64,000 bases of DNA, taken from contig NZ_JAZGLW010000001.1 in assembly GCF_036409155.1 (NCBI RefSeq), positions 1,364,001 through 1,428,000 of the forward strand, in the 5' to 3' direction. Positions 51,455 through 61,454 of this stretch are shown in pieces. The notes beneath the pieces were generated by a model. The model had not been told where the DNA came from and did no database searches. It was given only the letters and a program-made list of their open reading frames with translations. Position numbers and translations under genes: made by a program. Source of the stretch: Mycobacterium sp. 050128. Lineage in GTDB: Bacteria > Actinomycetota > Actinomycetes > Mycobacteriales > Mycobacteriaceae. Each line of letters begins with the position of its first letter. Within the stretch, counting starts at the first letter, position 1.

Positions 51455-52552
51455 TTAACGGGCGGTGGTGATCGAGTCGCCGGTGATGCCCGCCGCGCGG
51501 CGAGCCGCCAGCCGACGCTTCTGCGGCTCCATCGTGTAGCGAGGGTCGCCGGCCGATTCCTTGCCCGCCTCGAAGAAGCCGAACCTCAACATCGCCGACG
51601 CCGTCAGCAGCGTCAGGCCGGACAGCGCGGCGACATCGCGGCGATGCCCGCCGAGTAATGCGCCCAAACCGCCTGCAGCGGCGAGTATTTCGCTCGTCTG
51701 TAGCAGCCAGCCGGGCCTGCCGTGGTGCAGCGGTTCTCTGGTCACCGGGTCCATCCGGAACTCGGTGAACCTGGCGGAGATCAGATCACCGACCGCACCC
51801 ATGACGGCCAGCTTGCGCGCGGGCCCGGCCTCGGAGACCGGGGTGGTGATCATCGCCAATCCCGAAGCGGCCAGGCTCGCGGAGCTGACGAACACGAACG
51901 GCAGGTCTCGGTACGCGGCATTCCACGTCGGGGTGGCGGTGTCGGTGAGCAGCACCGCGGTGTAGACGGCCAGCGGTGGCGACAGCACGGCCGCTGCCAG
52001 GCCGGCCGGGGCCTCCACGGCGTGCAGCACGGACCGCAACGGGCCCAACGGAATTCGCTCGCCGGTCATCCGATCGATCTCGGCAACCGCGGCTATCCCG
52101 ATGCCGCCGCTGAACAGGCTGAGGATCCACGAACCGATGCTCATCGGAGAGGTCAGTTTGACGGTCCGCAGCATGTTGACGAATCGCTCGGGTCGGCCCA
52201 GGTCTTTCACCAGCGCGGCCGCGCCCAGTGACACCGCGATCAGAGCGGACAGTCTTGTGTTGCGGCGCAACTTCTTTCGTCCGGTGAGCTGAGCACCTGC
52301 CGCCAGCAGGCCAGACCCTCCGGCGACGCCGCCCAAGAACAAGTAGGCCGCCACTTCGTGTCCCCAGGGCGCGGGCTTGACGACCGGACGCCCGTAATAC
52401 GAGGTGAACTCGGCGTCGGGGACCATCGGCATTTCGCGCGAGCCGTCGGAACCACTGCCACCGCCCCGACGGGCGCCGCGCTCGCGTCTCCTACGCCGCT
52501 TGCCCCCCTCGGGTTCGGGCGGGCGGAAGCTGTCGAATTCCGAGGTGCTCAC
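51455..52552 (-). CDS. NrfD/PsrC-like membrane subunit of formate dehydrogenase
   Basis: About 365 residues. A charged Gly/Arg-rich N-terminal tail (residues 1-45) is followed by eight or nine membrane helices (GHEVAAYLFLGGVAGGSGLLA, LSLFSGGIGIAAVAEI, and more). This NrfD/PsrC type passes electrons from the iron-sulfur subunit to quinone. The GTG at 52552 overlaps the beta-subunit stop by 4 bp (GTGA). It is the last gene of the formate dehydrogenase operon and ends 7 bp from selD. Confidence 0.82.
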   Translation of the reverse strand: MSTSEFDSFRPPEPEGGKRRRRRERGARRGGGSGSDGSREMPMVPDAEFTSYYGRPVVKPAPWGHEVAAYLFLGGVAGGSGLLAAGAQLTGRKKLRRNTRLSALIAVSLGAAALVKDLGRPERFVNMLRTVKLTSPMSIGSWILSLFSGGIGIAAVAEIDRMTGERIPLGPLRSVLHAVEAPAGLAAAVLSPPLAVYTAVLLTDTATPTWNAAYRDLPFVFVSSASLAASGLAMITTPVSEAGPARKLAVMGAVGDLISARFTEFRMDPVTREPLHHGRPGWLLQTSEILAAAGGLGALLGGHRRDVAALSGLTLLTASAMLRFGFFEAGKESAGDPRYTMEPQKRRLAARRAAGITGDSITTAR

Positions 52553-53532
52553 CGGCTACTCCAAAACGCCAGCACGGCCGCGCCGACCATGCCGGCCGCG
52601 GCCATCGTTGCCCGCTTGAACATCGTCGGCAGGTCGGCGGTGCACACCCGCGGATCCGGCGGCAGGCCGTAGACCTCCGGTTCGTCGAGCAATAAGAAGA
52701 TCGACCCCGTGCCGCCGACACCGTCGTGCTCGTTGGCGCCGTAAAGCCTTGCCTCAGTGCGCCCTTCGGCGTGCAACTGAGCTACCCGCTGCCGCGCTCG
52801 GTCCACCAGGTCGTAGTGATCGCCGAACTTGATCGACGTGGTCGGACAGGTCTGGGCGCAGGCGGGTATCTGGTCCTCGATCAGGCGGTCGTAGCACAGC
52901 GTGCATTTCTGGGCGACGCCGGTGACGAACTCCTCCTGCGGGCGGCCCGGCCGTTCCACCGGCGTCGCATACGTGCCGTCGCTGCGGCGCTCGACCACGC
53001 CGAAGGGGCAACCCGCGACGCACGTTCCGCAACCGTTGCACACGTCGTGCTGCACCACCACGGTCCCGAACTCGGTGCGGAACAACGCTCCCGTGGGGCA
53101 CACGTCGAGGCAGCCCGCATGGGTGCAGTGCTTGCAGACATCGGAGGACATCAGCCAGCGAAACTCCGGGGTGTCGGGCGGTTTCGAATCAGCCTGGGCG
53201 TCGGCAGCACCGGGGACCGCGGGCATACCCAGGCTCACCAACGCGCGCCCGGATTCGCGGGCCTCCTCGATCCGGTCGCGACCCTGCTCGATGAACGCCA
53301 CGTGCCGCCAGGTGCTGGCGCCCAGCGAGCCGGTGTTGTCGTACGACGAGCCCAGCAGTTCGAGGTCGCCGTCGCGGGGGTTGCGGTTCCATTCCTTGCA
53401 CGCCACTTCGCACGCCTTGCAACCGATGCAGATCGAGGTGTCGGTGAAAAAGCCCTTGCGGGGCTTGGCATCTCCCCAACCGGCATCGGCGGCAGGGTCA
53501 CTCGGTCCGGTCAGCTGACCCTTGAACTTCAC
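52549..53532 (-). CDS. Formate dehydrogenase iron-sulfur (beta) subunit
   Basis: About 327 residues with four [4Fe-4S] Cys groups: CIGCKACEVAC, CKHCTHAGCLDVC, CNGCGTCVAGC and CTLCYDRL with CAQTC. It relays electrons from the catalytic subunit to the membrane subunit. A hydrophobic C-terminal helix (MAAAGMVGAAVLAFW) anchors it. The GTG at 53532 overlaps the catalytic-subunit stop (GTGA), as the next gene does with this one, so the three subunits are tightly coupled. Confidence 0.88.
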   Translation of the reverse strand: MKFKGQLTGPSDPAADAGWGDAKPRKGFFTDTSICIGCKACEVACKEWNRNPRDGDLELLGSSYDNTGSLGASTWRHVAFIEQGRDRIEEARESGRALVSLGMPAVPGAADAQADSKPPDTPEFRWLMSSDVCKHCTHAGCLDVCPTGALFRTEFGTVVVQHDVCNGCGTCVAGCPFGVVERRSDGTYATPVERPGRPQEEFVTGVAQKCTLCYDRLIEDQIPACAQTCPTTSIKFGDHYDLVDRARQRVAQLHAEGRTEARLYGANEHDGVGGTGSIFLLLDEPEVYGLPPDPRVCTADLPTMFKRATMAAAGMVGAAVLAFWSSR

Positions 53533-56500
53533 TGGCCTCCCTTCCCGTCCTGCTCGCGTTCGATGCTCTCCCAGACAGCTTCGCTGACTCGGATATTGTC
53601 CGTCTCCACGGTGGCGCCCGCGCGGGACTGGTACTCCTCGATCAATTGCAGCAACTTCGCGCCCTGCGGCCGCCGGCCCGGTCGGATGTCACAGGACCCG
53701 GCCTTGGACTCCTGGATCTGCACGTTGGGATCCAGTGTGACGCCTAGCAGATCGTTGGCCGCGTCCCCGCTCACCAGCGCGTCGCTGCCCACACCCCAGT
53801 GATAGGGCAGCCCGATCTGGTGCACGGTGTGGCCGCCGATCCACAGCGGGGTCATCCGCTCGGTGACCAGCACCCGTGCCTCGATCGCCGCGCGTGGCGA
53901 GATGATCGTCGCCCAACCGTAGGGCTCGAGCCCGCGTTCGGCGGCCAGCTCCGGCGAGACCTCGCAGAACATCTCCGGTTGCAACTCGGAGAGATAGGGC
54001 AGCCATCGACTCATGCCGCCGGCGGTGTGGTGCTCGGTGAGCCGGTAGGTGGTGAACACGAACGGGTACACGTCGGCGCCGGGATCGCCCGCGCTCGGAG
54101 CGCTCAGATTGTCCTTGCGCGGGAAGATGATTCGCGAGGGGTTCCGCTGTTGCGGGTAGACCGCGTTGGCGACCGGCGACTCTTGCGGCTCGTAGTGTGT
54201 GGGCAGCGGTCCGTCCACCATTCCCTTGGGCGCGAACAGCCAACCCTTGCCGTCGGCCTGCATGATGAACGGGTCGTCGCCGGCGAGGGCGTCCGGGCCG
54301 CCGACGTCTGGGTCCGGGCGGCTGCCCGGCGCCCGGTCGGCCACGAAGTCGGGCACGTCGTGACCGACCCAGCGCTGCTGCTCGGGGTCCCACCAGATGT
54401 AGCGCTTGCGCTCACTCCACGGCTTGCCGTCTGGGTCGGCCGAGGCGCGGTTGTACAGAATCCGCCGGTCGAGCGGCCACGCCCAGCCCCACTCCGACTG
54501 GCTCGGGCCGGTGCCGCCATGCGGTACCCGACGGGCGGCCCGGTTGACGCCGTCCGCGTACACACCCGAGTAAATCCAGCATCCGCAGGACGTCGATCCG
54601 TCGGCGCCCAGTTCGGTGTACCCGGGTACAGGCTGGCCGGCTTTCGGCCCGGTCAAGTAGCAGCCACTGATCTCGGCCAGCACTGCTGTCGAATCGGGCT
54701 CGCCATGCTCATCGGTGGGATAGTCCCAGGTCAGATCGAGCAGAGGCCGATCGCGTTCGTCGGTGGATCCGGCCAGCCGCTGCCGAATTCGCTTGCCCAG
54801 TTCGAAGAAGAACTGCAACTCGCTCTGGCAGTCGCCGGGTGGGTCGACGGCCTTGTGCCGCCACTGCACCAGTCGTTGAGTCTGGGTGAAGGAACCGGCC
54901 TTCTCCACGTGCGACGCCGCCGGGAAGAAGAACACCTCGGTTTCGATGTCCTCGGTCTTCAGCTCGCCGGAAGCGATCTCGGGACCGTCCTTCCAGAAGG
55001 TGGCCGACTCGATCAGGTTAAGGTCGCGAACCACCAGCCACTTCAGGTGCGACATACCCATGCGCTGCATCCGGCCATGCGCCGATCCGACGGCCGGGTT
55101 CTGTCCCAGCAGGAAGTACCCGTCGACCTCGTCTTCAAGCATCGACATGACCGTCTGATACGTGCCGTGCGGCCCGGACAGTCGCGGCAGGTAGTGGTAG
55201 GCCCAGTCGTTGTCCTCGCGGGCGGCGTCGCCCCACCATGCCTTGAGCAGGCTGACGATGTAGGTGTCGGCGTTGGCCCAGAAACCTTTCTGGTTCTTCG
55301 GCCCGACCGCTTCGATGTAGTCAGCGAAGGTGTCGTGCACACCGGCTTTCGGCATCGACAGGTAGCCGGGCAGCAAGTTGAACAACGTCGGTATGTCGGT
55401 AGACCCTTGGATGGTGGCGTGTCCGCGCAACGCCATGATGCCGCTGCCCGGGCGCCCGACGTTGCCCAGCAGTAGCTGCAGAATCGTTGCGGTACGGATG
55501 AATTGGGCCCCCAGCGTGTGCTGGGTCCAGCCGACGGCATAGGCGAAGCAGGTGGTGCGCTCCCGGCCCGAGTTAGCGACGAGCGTGCGTGCGAGGTAGT
55601 CGAAGTCCTCGATACCGATGCCGCAGACGTCGCGCACCATCTCCGCGGTGTACCGCGCGTAGTGCCGCTTGACGATTTGGAACACCGTCCGCGGATGCTG
55701 CAGGGTCTCGTCGCGCAGCACGCGGGCGTGCGGTAACGGCGGACCGCCGCTGCCGTGCGCGTCGCCGGCGGCCCGGGCCGAGGCACTGGCGCCGTGCTCG
55801 CGGCGGCTCTCTTCCTCTTCCTGTCCGGCGTAGGCCCACGTCGACGGGTCGTACTGCCCGGTCTCGGGATCATAGCCGGAGAACAGGCCTCCCAAATCCT
55901 CTGCGTCGCGGTAGTTTTCGTTGATCAGGGTGGCCGCGTTGGTGTAGGCCACCACGTACTCCTTGAACCACTTGTCGTTGCTGATGACGTAGTTGATCAG
56001 CGCGCCGAGCAGCACCACATCCGAGCCCGCCCGGATCGGGATGTGTTTGTCCGACACGGCCGAGGTGCGGGTGAAGCGCGGATCGACGTGAATCAGCTTC
56101 GCGCCGCGGGCTTTTGCCTCCTCGACCCATTGGAAGCCGACGGGATGACACTCGGCCATGTTGGAGCCCTGGATGATGATGCAGTCGGCGTTGGCCATGT
56201 CTTGCAGTGATTGGGTGGCGCCACCGCGCCCGAAGGAAGTCCCCAGACCGGGAACTGTGGAGCTGTGTCAAATACGAGCTTGGTTCTCGATCTGGATCGC
56301 GCCCGCGGCGGTGAAGAGCTTCTTGATGACGTAGTTCTCTTCGTTGTCCAGTGTGGCTCCGCCGAGCGCGGCGATCTTCATCGTGCGCCGTAGGGGGTGG
56401 CCCTTCTTGTCGATGTCCTGCCAGGCATGCCGGCGGGCCTCGACGAAGCGATCGGCCACCATGTCGATGGCGGTGTCGAGATCCAGCGACTGCCACTCGG

Positions 56501-56849
56501 TCGCGCGCGGGGCGCGATAGAGCATTTTGATCTGGCGGCCCGGCGAATTGACCAGCTGCTCACTGGCCGAACCCTTGGGGCACAAGCGTCCCCGCGAGAT
56601 CGGCGAGTCCGGATCGCCCTCGATCTGGACGACCTTCTCGTCCTTGACGAACACTTTTTGACCGCAGCCGACCGCGCAGTACGGGCAGACGCTTTGCACG
56701 ACGCGGTCGGCGGTCGTGGTGCGTGGGGCGAGGGCCCGCGTGTGCCTGGAGGTCACCGCCGGCCCGCGGCCGAACGCATCGGCCGAACGCAGCTGACGGA
56801 TGACGGGCCATTCGAGAAAGATCTTCGGCGAGGGCAGCTTCGGAGCCAT
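53529..56849 (-). CDS. fdhA: Selenocysteine-containing formate dehydrogenase catalytic subunit
   Basis: 1106 residues when the in-frame TGA at 56268-56270 is read as selenocysteine (residue 194). The molybdopterin/[4Fe-4S] opening is CPYCAVGCGQ with a later CPKG. Just before the TGA the protein reads NQARI and just after it HSSTV, the context of the Sec ligand in formate dehydrogenases. The enzyme oxidises formate to CO2. No twin-arginine signal is seen, so the catalytic site likely faces the cytoplasm. Read without Sec it would appear as two genes, 56268-56849 and 53529-56198. ATG at 56849. Confidence 0.92.
56231..56270 (-). other. Bacterial SECIS element after the fdhA UGA
   Basis: On the coding strand the TGA (56270-56268) is followed by a hairpin with stem AGTTCCC / GGGGACT (56256-56238, with one G-T pair) and loop GGTCT. 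The loop starts 18 nt after the TGA. The E. coli fdhF SECIS also has GGUCU 18 nt after UGA. This supports selenocysteine insertion by SelB. Confidence 0.88.
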
Positions 56850-56925
56850 ATCCCGAAGCCTAGTGGGGCACGCGATCGATTACCCGGCGGGAACCGGCGC
56901 GGCTGTCCACTGCACCTCTTACGAT

Positions 56926-57162
56926 GTGACTTCGGCAGTGGGTGACCTCGCCAAGTTCGACGTGCAGGCCGTCCTCGGTGTCGTGCAGCAAGCACCGCAG
57001 ATGCTGCACATCTACGACGACAACCGCGTCTATCTGACGGTGGAGTCCCGCAGGGACGGACCGCTAAGCCTGCGCATCCACGCGTCCGACGGGCCGCTCG
57101 GCGGATCCATCGCGGTCGGCACCGACGGCAGCGTCACCCAGGGCTCGCCCCCGGCCCGTTGA
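56926..57162 (+). CDS. Small conserved-looking protein of unknown function
   Basis: About 78 residues from the GTG at 56926 (the frame is open to 56800, with another GTG at 56863). Alternating beta-like stretches (MLHIYDDNRVYLTVES and PLSLRIHASDGPLGG) look protein-like. No family is recognised. It runs divergent from fdhA and converges on the aldolase gene, ending 10 bp away. Coding is likely but the start is uncertain. Confidence 0.5.
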   Translation: MTSAVGDLAKFDVQAVLGVVQQAPQMLHIYDDNRVYLTVESRRDGPLSLRIHASDGPLGGSIAVGTDGSVTQGSPPAR

Positions 57163-57172
57163 CCCGGGCCGC

Positions 57173-58060
57173 CTAGGTGATCGATGCCGCGTAGATCTCC
57201 GCGATGTTCGATCCGAGCTTCTCGTCGAATTCCGCGTCGCTCTGCTGGGCGGTCAGTCCCTCGGTCAACGCCCGCGAGAAGCTCGCGATCAGTCCGTGGT
57301 TGCGGGCCAGGATCTCGCAGCTCTCGGTGAGGCTGTAGCCGCCGGACAGCGCGACCACCCGTAGCACCCGGGGGTGGTCGATCAGCGGCGCGTAGAGATT
57401 GTCTTCGTCGGGCAACGTCAGCTTGAGCATCACCTGCCGGTCGCCCGGGAGCTCGTCGAGTTTTGCGTGCAGCGCCGCCACCAGCAGGCCGTCCGCCTTG
57501 GGCTTGTCCGGGCTTTTGATGCTGACCTCGGGCTCGACGATCGGCATCAATCCGCGCTCGGCGATCGTGGCGGCGTACTCGAATTGCTGGTCGACAATGG
57601 CGTTGATGCCCGCCTCGCTGGGCTCTTGGATGAACGAGCGCATCTTGGTGCCGAAGATGCCCAAGGCCGCGGCCCGATCCAGCAGGGAGTCGAGTTTGGT
57701 CATCGGCTTCATCAGCTGGACACCGTTTTCGGCGTCGGCGAGGCCCTGGTCGACCTTGACGAACGGAACGATGTGCTTTTGCTTCCACAGGAACGCCGCG
57801 GAGTCCTCGCCGTTGATGGTGCGGTCCATGGTCTGTTCGAACAGGATGGTCGCGATCACCTTGTCGCCGGTAAAGCTCGGGCTCGTGATCAGCCGCGCGC
57901 GCATCTGGTGGATGAGGTCGAACATCTGCTCGTCCCCGCTGTATTCGTCTTCTCCAATCCCGTAGAGCTTCAAAGCTTTCGGCGTGCTGCCGCCGCTTTG
58001 GTCCAGCGCGGCGATGAAGCCGTGGCCCGAGGCCATCGCGTTGCGTTGTTCTTCGTTCAC
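57173..58060 (-). CDS. fda: Class I fructose-bisphosphate aldolase
   Basis: About 295 residues. It makes or cleaves fructose-1,6-bisphosphate by a Schiff-base mechanism without metal. GFIAALDQSGGSTPKAL is the N-terminal signature of the bacterial class I type, and MLKLTLPDEDN carries the probable Schiff-base Lys. VALSGGYSLTESCEIL is the phosphate-binding end. The GTG at 58060 has GGAAGGAA upstream. Mycobacteria usually also carry a class II enzyme elsewhere. Confidence 0.9.
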   Translation of the reverse strand: MNEEQRNAMASGHGFIAALDQSGGSTPKALKLYGIGEDEYSGDEQMFDLIHQMRARLITSPSFTGDKVIATILFEQTMDRTINGEDSAAFLWKQKHIVPFVKVDQGLADAENGVQLMKPMTKLDSLLDRAAALGIFGTKMRSFIQEPSEAGINAIVDQQFEYAATIAERGLMPIVEPEVSIKSPDKPKADGLLVAALHAKLDELPGDRQVMLKLTLPDEDNLYAPLIDHPRVLRVVALSGGYSLTESCEILARNHGLIASFSRALTEGLTAQQSDAEFDEKLGSNIAEIYAASIT

Positions 58061-58297
58061 TGCGTTCCTTCCGTCGTCGCCTGATCCGGTCCGCGGCCCG
58101 CCGCTGGGAACCTCCAAGGTCCCAGCATTGCGCACCGCCACCCCCCGCGCCTACAGGCATTTCGACTCCTGGCGGTACACCGCACCCCGGTGAGTTGATC
58201 AGGTCCTATTGACTGAGCTGATCGGCATATGTGACGATTTCGTCAGCATCGGCAAGTCACGGATGAGCGGCTCGGCCGGGCAGCGAGGAGATTCCCA

Positions 58298-59491
58298 ATG
58301 AGCAACGGGCGCAAGGATGCGGCCGCCTCCTACCGGCATGACATCTACAGCCGCGCCGCCGTGCTCGACCCCTATCCGCACTATCGGCGACTGCGCGACG
58401 CCGGCCCGGTGGTCCGGCTGCACCGGCACCGGGTCTACGCACTGCCGCGCTATGCCGAGTGCAAAGCCACGCTCCGCAACGACTCAGCGTTCATCTCCGG
58501 ACGCGGCGTCGCGCTCAACCCGTTCAGTAACCGACTATCGCGCGGCACCACACTCAACAGTGACGGCGCCGACCACGATCAACGCCGGAAGCTTCTTGCT
58601 CACCGGCTGCTGCCCAGGGCACTGCGCTCCGCCAGCGAAACCATCGAAAGGATGGCGGATACCGTCGTCGACGCTGCGATACGACGCGGCACCGTCGACG
58701 CTGTCGCCGATCTGGCGACGGCCCTGCCGCTCGCCATCGTCCCCGATCTCGTCGGCTGGCCCCGCGATCGACGTCAGCATTTGATCGAATGGGCCGGCGC
58801 CACGTTCGATGTCCTCGGCCCGCTCAATTGGCAAGCCGTCAAAGCGACTCCACGCAGCCTGCAGATGCTGCTGTTCGCCCGTCGTGTGGTGCGGCAACGG
58901 GCCGTCCTGGACGGAAGCATGGCGCACGAACTGCTCTGCGCCGTCGACGCCGGCCGGCTCAGCTACGACGACTGCTCGGCACTGATGATCGACTACATCG
59001 CCCCATCCCTGGACACGACGATCAGCGCCATCTCCAACGCCCTGTATCTGTTCGCTACACACCCCGACCAGTGGCGCCTGGCGAAAGAGGACCCCGGGCT
59101 GATCCCCAATGCCGTCAACGAAGTGATCCGCTACGAATCGCCGCTGCGAGCCTTCGCCCGCCAGGTACCCCACGACACCGAGATCGCCGGCACGCCGATA
59201 CCTGCCGGATCACGGGTTCTGGTCATGTACGCCTCAGCCAACCGCGACGAAAACGAATGGGACAGACCCGAAATCTTCGACATCCGTCGCGACGCCGGGC
59301 GCCACCTCGGTTTCGGCCACGGAACCCACGCCTGCGCCGGTCAGGGACTCTCCCGGATGGAAACCGCTGCCATTTTGCGCGCCCTGCTGCAACGGGTGGA
59401 CCGTCTCGAGGTTGTCGGGCAACCCGTCTGGGCGGTGAACAACATCATCCGCCGCCATCGATACCTTCCGCTCAAGCTGATACCGGCCTGA
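58298..59491 (+). CDS. Cytochrome P450
   Basis: About 397 residues. The haem-binding loop is FGHGTHACAG with Cys346, the ExxR is Glu275-x2-Arg278, and the I-helix is DYIAPSLDTT (about 232-241). The usual Ala/Gly-Gly pair before the Asp-Thr is replaced by Pro-Ser, which may change oxygen handling. P450s need ferredoxin and reductase partners, none adjacent. ATG at 58298. A TetR gene follows 102 bp after the stop, but a 28-bp palindrome separates them, so the P450 is probably its own unit. Confidence 0.87.
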   Translation: MSNGRKDAAASYRHDIYSRAAVLDPYPHYRRLRDAGPVVRLHRHRVYALPRYAECKATLRNDSAFISGRGVALNPFSNRLSRGTTLNSDGADHDQRRKLLAHRLLPRALRSASETIERMADTVVDAAIRRGTVDAVADLATALPLAIVPDLVGWPRDRRQHLIEWAGATFDVLGPLNWQAVKATPRSLQMLLFARRVVRQRAVLDGSMAHELLCAVDAGRLSYDDCSALMIDYIAPSLDTTISAISNALYLFATHPDQWRLAKEDPGLIPNAVNEVIRYESPLRAFARQVPHDTEIAGTPIPAGSRVLVMYASANRDENEWDRPEIFDIRRDAGRHLGFGHGTHACAGQGLSRMETAAILRALLQRVDRLEVVGQPVWAVNNIIRRHRYLPLKLIPA

Positions 59492-59568
59492 ACATTTCGC
59501 GCCGTCGGATCGACACCTGCACCTGGCAGCGGTCGTGGTGCGTGCGGGCGGCAGCGGTTTGCCATCCC

Positions 59569-59596
59569 CATGGTGAGTGAGTACTCTCTCACCATG
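59569..59596. promoter_or_regulatory. 28-bp palindrome over the TetR start codon
   Basis: Arms CATGGTGAG and CTCACCATG with an inner GAGTACTC centre; two mismatched positions in 28 bp. It ends on the ATG at 59594-59596 and includes the alternative ATG at 59570. This is the likely autoregulatory operator of the TetR/FadE operon. Confidence 0.8.
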
Positions 59597-60205
59597 CCCG
59601 ATTCGGGACGCGATCGATTGCTGGCGGAGGCGCTCAAGCTCTTCGCCGCCAAGGGCTACGCGGCGACCTCGGTCGCCGATATCCAGCGGGCATCCGGCCT
59701 CGCCCCCGGCTCGGGCGCGTTGTACAAGCACTTCGCCTCCAAGCGTGAACTGCTGGAGGCGGCGGTGACCCAACGGATCGACAGCATCGTCGCCGCACGA
59801 GAGCAGTTCGACGCCGGGCAGCCGGGCGGCGTCGAGCAGGCGGTGCGTACCGCCGGGCAACTGATCTGGAGCAACCTGCGCCAAAGCGAGGATTTGCTCA
59901 AGGTCATGCTGCGCGAACCCGAAGAGCTCGGCGATCTCGACGAGAAGACCTGGCAGGTCATCACCGACAACGCCTATCAACGGTTCGCCGATGAGCTGGC
60001 CGCGTCCAATCGCTCCGGCCGTACCAGCATTCCCGACCCCGAGGCCACGGCGGCAGTGGCGATCGCTTCCCTGTCACACGCGGCGACGCTGCAGGCGCTG
60101 TCCGGACGCTTGCCGGGCAACGTCGACGAGGATCGCTATTTCGAAGCCTGGGTCACCCAGACCGTCAGCGTCCTCGCGCAACACACCAACCCCAGAAACC
60201 GTTGA
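59594..60205 (+). CDS. TetR family transcriptional regulator
   Basis: About 203 residues. The helix-turn-helix reads TSVADIQRASGLAPGSGALYKHFASKRELLEA, a clear TetR pattern. I start at the ATG at 59594 because the alternative at 59570 lies inside the 28-bp palindrome, so the shorter start fits an operator just before the coding region. An acyl-CoA dehydrogenase gene begins 27 bp after its stop, so it probably controls its own operon. Confidence 0.85.
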   Translation: MPDSGRDRLLAEALKLFAAKGYAATSVADIQRASGLAPGSGALYKHFASKRELLEAAVTQRIDSIVAAREQFDAGQPGGVEQAVRTAGQLIWSNLRQSEDLLKVMLREPEELGDLDEKTWQVITDNAYQRFADELAASNRSGRTSIPDPEATAAVAIASLSHAATLQALSGRLPGNVDEDRYFEAWVTQTVSVLAQHTNPRNR

Positions 60206-60232
60206 GTATCAACCTCTTCCAGGAGTAAAACC

Positions 60233-61444
60233 ATGACTTTCTCAATGCAACTGAGCGACGACGTCATCGAGGTGCGCGATTGGGTGCACCAGTTCGCGGC
60301 CGAAACCATCCGCCCCGCCGCGGCCGAATGGGATGAACGGGAGGAAACCCCGTGGCCGGTGATCCAGGAGGCCGCGAAGGTGGGCCTCTACTCCCCCGAC
60401 TTCTTTGCACAGCAGGCCGCCGAACCGACCGGCCTGGGCTTCCTCACCGCGTTCGAGGAGATGTTCTGGGGCGACGCCGGCATCGCGCTGTCCATCATGG
60501 GAACCGGCCTGGCCGCAGCGGCGTTGGCGGGCAACGGAACTCCCGAGCAGCTCGGGCAGTATTTGCCCGAGATGTTCGGTACACCCGGCGACCCCAAGCT
60601 CGGTGCGTTCTGCTCGTCGGAGCCCGACGCGGGTTCGGACGTCGGCGCCATCCGCACCCGGGCCCGATTCGACGAGGCGACAAACGAATGGGTGCTCAAC
60701 GGCACCAAGACGTGGGCTACCAACGGCGGTATCGCCAACGTGCACATCGTGGTGGCGTCGGTCTATCCGGAGCTGGGCACCCGCGGCCAGGTGTCGTTCG
60801 TCATCCCGCCCGAGACCAAGGGGCTGTCGCAAGGGCAGAAATTCAAGAAGCACGGCATCCGCGCGTCGCACACCGCCGAGGTGGTCCTCGACAACGTCCG
60901 GTTGCCCGAGGACTGCATTCTCGGCGGTCGCGAGAAATTCGAGGCCCGGATCGCGCGGGTCAAATCCGGCGCCTCGGCGGGTGGCCAGGCGGCGCTGAAG
61001 ACCTTCGAGCGCACCCGGCCGACTGTCGGCGCGATGGCCGTCGGCGTAGCCCGGGCCGCCTATGAATATGCACTCGAATATGCCTGCCAGCGTGAGCAAT
61101 TCGGCCGCAAGATCGGCGAGTTCCAGGCAGTGGCGTTCAAGCTCGCCGACATGAAGAGCCGGGTCGACGCCGCCCGCCTGCTGGTGTGGCGGGCGGGCTG
61201 GATGGCCCGCAACAACCAGAACTTCGACTCCGCCGAGGGCTCGATGGCCAAGCTGGTCGCGAGCGAGGCCGCGGTGTATGTCACCGACGAGGCCATCCAG
61301 ATCCTCGGCGGCAACGGATACACCCGCGACTACCCGGTGGAGCGGATGCACCGCGACGCGAAGATCTTCACCATCTTCGAGGGAACCAGTGAGATCCAGC
61401 GCCTGGTGATTTCGCGGGCGCTGACCGGGCTGCCCATCCGTTAG
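60233..61444 (+). CDS. Acyl-CoA dehydrogenase (FadE family)
   Basis: About 403 residues. It dehydrogenates an acyl-CoA and passes electrons to ETF. FAD/substrate blocks are [12 protein letters not shown] and [13 protein letters not shown], and the catalytic Glu is in FEGTSEIQ near the C-terminus, as in typical straight-chain enzymes. ATG at 60233 has AGGAG 8 nt upstream. It follows the TetR gene after 27 bp in the same operon. It is not the fused type seen at 28884. Confidence 0.88.
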   Translation: MTFSMQLSDDVIEVRDWVHQFAAETIRPAAAEWDEREETPWPVIQEAAKVGLYSPDFFAQQAAEPTGLGFLTAFEEMFWGDAGIALSIMGTGLAAAALAGNGTPEQLGQYLPEMFGTPGDPKLGAFCSSEPDAGSDVGAIRTRARFDEATNEWVLNGTKTWATNGGIANVHIVVASVYPELGTRGQVSFVIPPETKGLSQGQKFKKHGIRASHTAEVVLDNVRLPEDCILGGREKFEARIARVKSGASAGGQAALKTFERTRPTVGAMAVGVARAAYEYALEYACQREQFGRKIGEFQAVAFKLADMKSRVDAARLLVWRAGWMARNNQNFDSAEGSMAKLVASEAAVYVTDEAIQILGGNGYTRDYPVERMHRDAKIFTIFEGTSEIQRLVISRALTGLPIR

Positions 61445-61454
61445 GTTTGACGAC

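Noticed and set aside
53799..55475. Antisense open frame (558 codons) opposite fdhA
   Set aside because: The fdhA frame has all family motifs and continues across the region; the antisense product has no recognisable domain.
56199..56267. fdhA as a pseudogene or two separate genes because of an in-frame stop
   Set aside because: The TGA is at the position of the catalytic Sec of formate dehydrogenases, a SECIS-like hairpin follows, and tRNA-Sec, selA, selB and selD are adjacent.
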